Of a stretch of DNA of 64,000 nucleotides, positions 63,681-64,000 are shown one piece after another. The DNA comes from a virus, in IMG/VR virus record IMGVR_UViG_3300047491_000255, positions 60,819 to 124,818 of that record. One strand, given 5' to 3'. The translations under genes and the position numbers were made by a program. The notes below the pieces were generated by a model, which saw nothing but the letters and a program-made list of their open reading frames with translations, had not been told where the DNA came from and did not search any database. Numbering within the stretch: position 1 is the stretch's first letter; each line of letters opens with the position of its first letter.

Positions 63681-63829
63681 TCTTTTTCGACTCATCCTGT
63701 GAATCAGATCAGAGCAGACCCCTCCAGTAATTGCTATTGGAATAGCAACTTACATTAAAGAGACTGACTGACAATAACTGCTTCACTTCATCTACTCCTG
63801 TTTTTCAAACCAATTCACGCAACACAGAT
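63681..63829 (-). other. leader before the tRNA array, no gene seen
   Basis: Contains a perfect hairpin TTGCTATT/AATAGCAA at 63731-63748 and a boxA-like site just upstream. The minus strand has TGAAGTGAAG and short frames only. Confidence 0.4.
63752..63764 (-). promoter_or_regulatory. boxA-like site in the tRNA-array leader
   Basis: Minus strand GTCTCTTTAATGT resembles the E. coli-type boxA (TGCTCTTTAACA). It is followed by a perfect 8-bp hairpin, as boxB/boxA leaders often are, and lies upstream of the terminator at 63651. Weaker match than the three TGTTCTTTGA-type sites. Confidence 0.35.
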
Positions 63830-63859
63830 ACTATACTCCATAACCCCGAATCACGTCAA
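63830..63859 (-). promoter_or_regulatory. sigma70-like promoter of the tRNA array
   Basis: TTGACG (63854-63859), 18-nt spacer, TATAGT (63830-63835) on the minus strand. Good match to the consensus. Confidence 0.7.
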
Positions 63860-63886
63860 CGCTTTTCTCAAACTTTTTTCTTACGT

Positions 63887-63915
63887 CCATACATTACCGA
63901 TTCTTGGCTTGAATA
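63887..63915 (-). promoter_or_regulatory. 29-bp promoter-like motif, copy 7
   Basis: TATTC, 12 nt, GGTAATGTATGG on the minus strand, with TTTTTATCCA upstream. It lies upstream of the sigma70-like promoter, so the tRNA array may have two promoters. Confidence 0.6.
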
Positions 63916-64000
63916 TGGATAAAAAGTTTTTTGTTCAAAACGTTGCATCAATCAAACAGATCGGTTAAGAACCCCTTTTCAGTCAGGTCTTCCTTGTTCT

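Overview
The window is part of the genome of a large tailed double-stranded DNA bacteriophage of the HK97 lineage. It holds a large terminase, a portal protein, a HK97-type major capsid protein with a candidate maturation protease, fibre-like proteins, an array of CCA-encoded tRNAs and the start of a tmRNA gene. Every gene I can support lies on the minus strand, so transcription runs from high to low coordinates. TGA, TAG and TAA all end genes, often in ATGA start/stop overlaps, so the code is standard. The host cannot be named from the sequence. The boxA-like leaders (TGTTCTTTGA type) and sigma70-like promoters point to an ordinary bacterium.

Layout from right to left, in the direction of transcription. 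63.9-52.5 kb: promoters, a terminator hairpin and 13 tRNA genes (five Leu, three Ser, Tyr, Cys, Asn, Val, Phe) interspersed with small genes for methyltransferases, an ATPase, an HTH protein, Lar-like zinc proteins, an RlaP-like nucleotidyltransferase, a ThyX-like protein and a GIY-YIG nuclease. 52.1-47.3 kb: a fibre gene, three Sec-exported proteins (two with DNA-level tandem repeats) and a membrane-anchored GAF-like protein. 47.3-42.3 kb: an HExxH/VWA protein, HEAR-like and cysteine-rich proteins, a NusG-like protein and a sigma-like HTH protein. 42.3-29 kb: packaging and head genes, including terminase, a portal interrupted by an intein, and a 990-residue HD-domain protein, then a CCA-adding enzyme. 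29.1-24.9 kb: a 1408-residue exported fibre or adhesin. 24.6-13.3 kb: head and internal proteins, including a 767-residue protein with an embedded ferritin domain, a candidate prohead protease, K/E/D-rich core proteins, a decoration candidate and the major capsid protein, ending at a strong terminator. 13.1-4.2 kb: RecQ helicase, two glycosyltransferases, two methyltransferases and unknown proteins. 4.2-2.4 kb: a 1.8 kb locus without convincing genes but full of RNA hairpins. 2.4-0.4 kb: small accessory genes. 0.1-0 kb: the 5' end of a tmRNA gene that runs off the window.

The most interesting material is the RNA and transcription apparatus. A 29-bp motif (TATTC, 12 nt, GGTAATGTATGG on the minus strand) occurs seven times with invariant spacing, before the tRNA array, the structured-RNA locus, the tmRNA and small genes. 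BoxA-like antitermination sites precede the tmRNA, two structured RNAs and the tRNA array, and the phage carries its own NusG-like protein. The first structured RNA begins with a domain that looks like the L11-binding GTPase centre of 23S rRNA. Together these suggest that the phage makes stable RNAs from rRNA-like, antiterminated transcription units. Other notable points are the ferritin domain inside a head-locus protein, the portal intein, a tRNA set dominated by long-variable-arm species, and several small genes broken by single frameshifts or stops.
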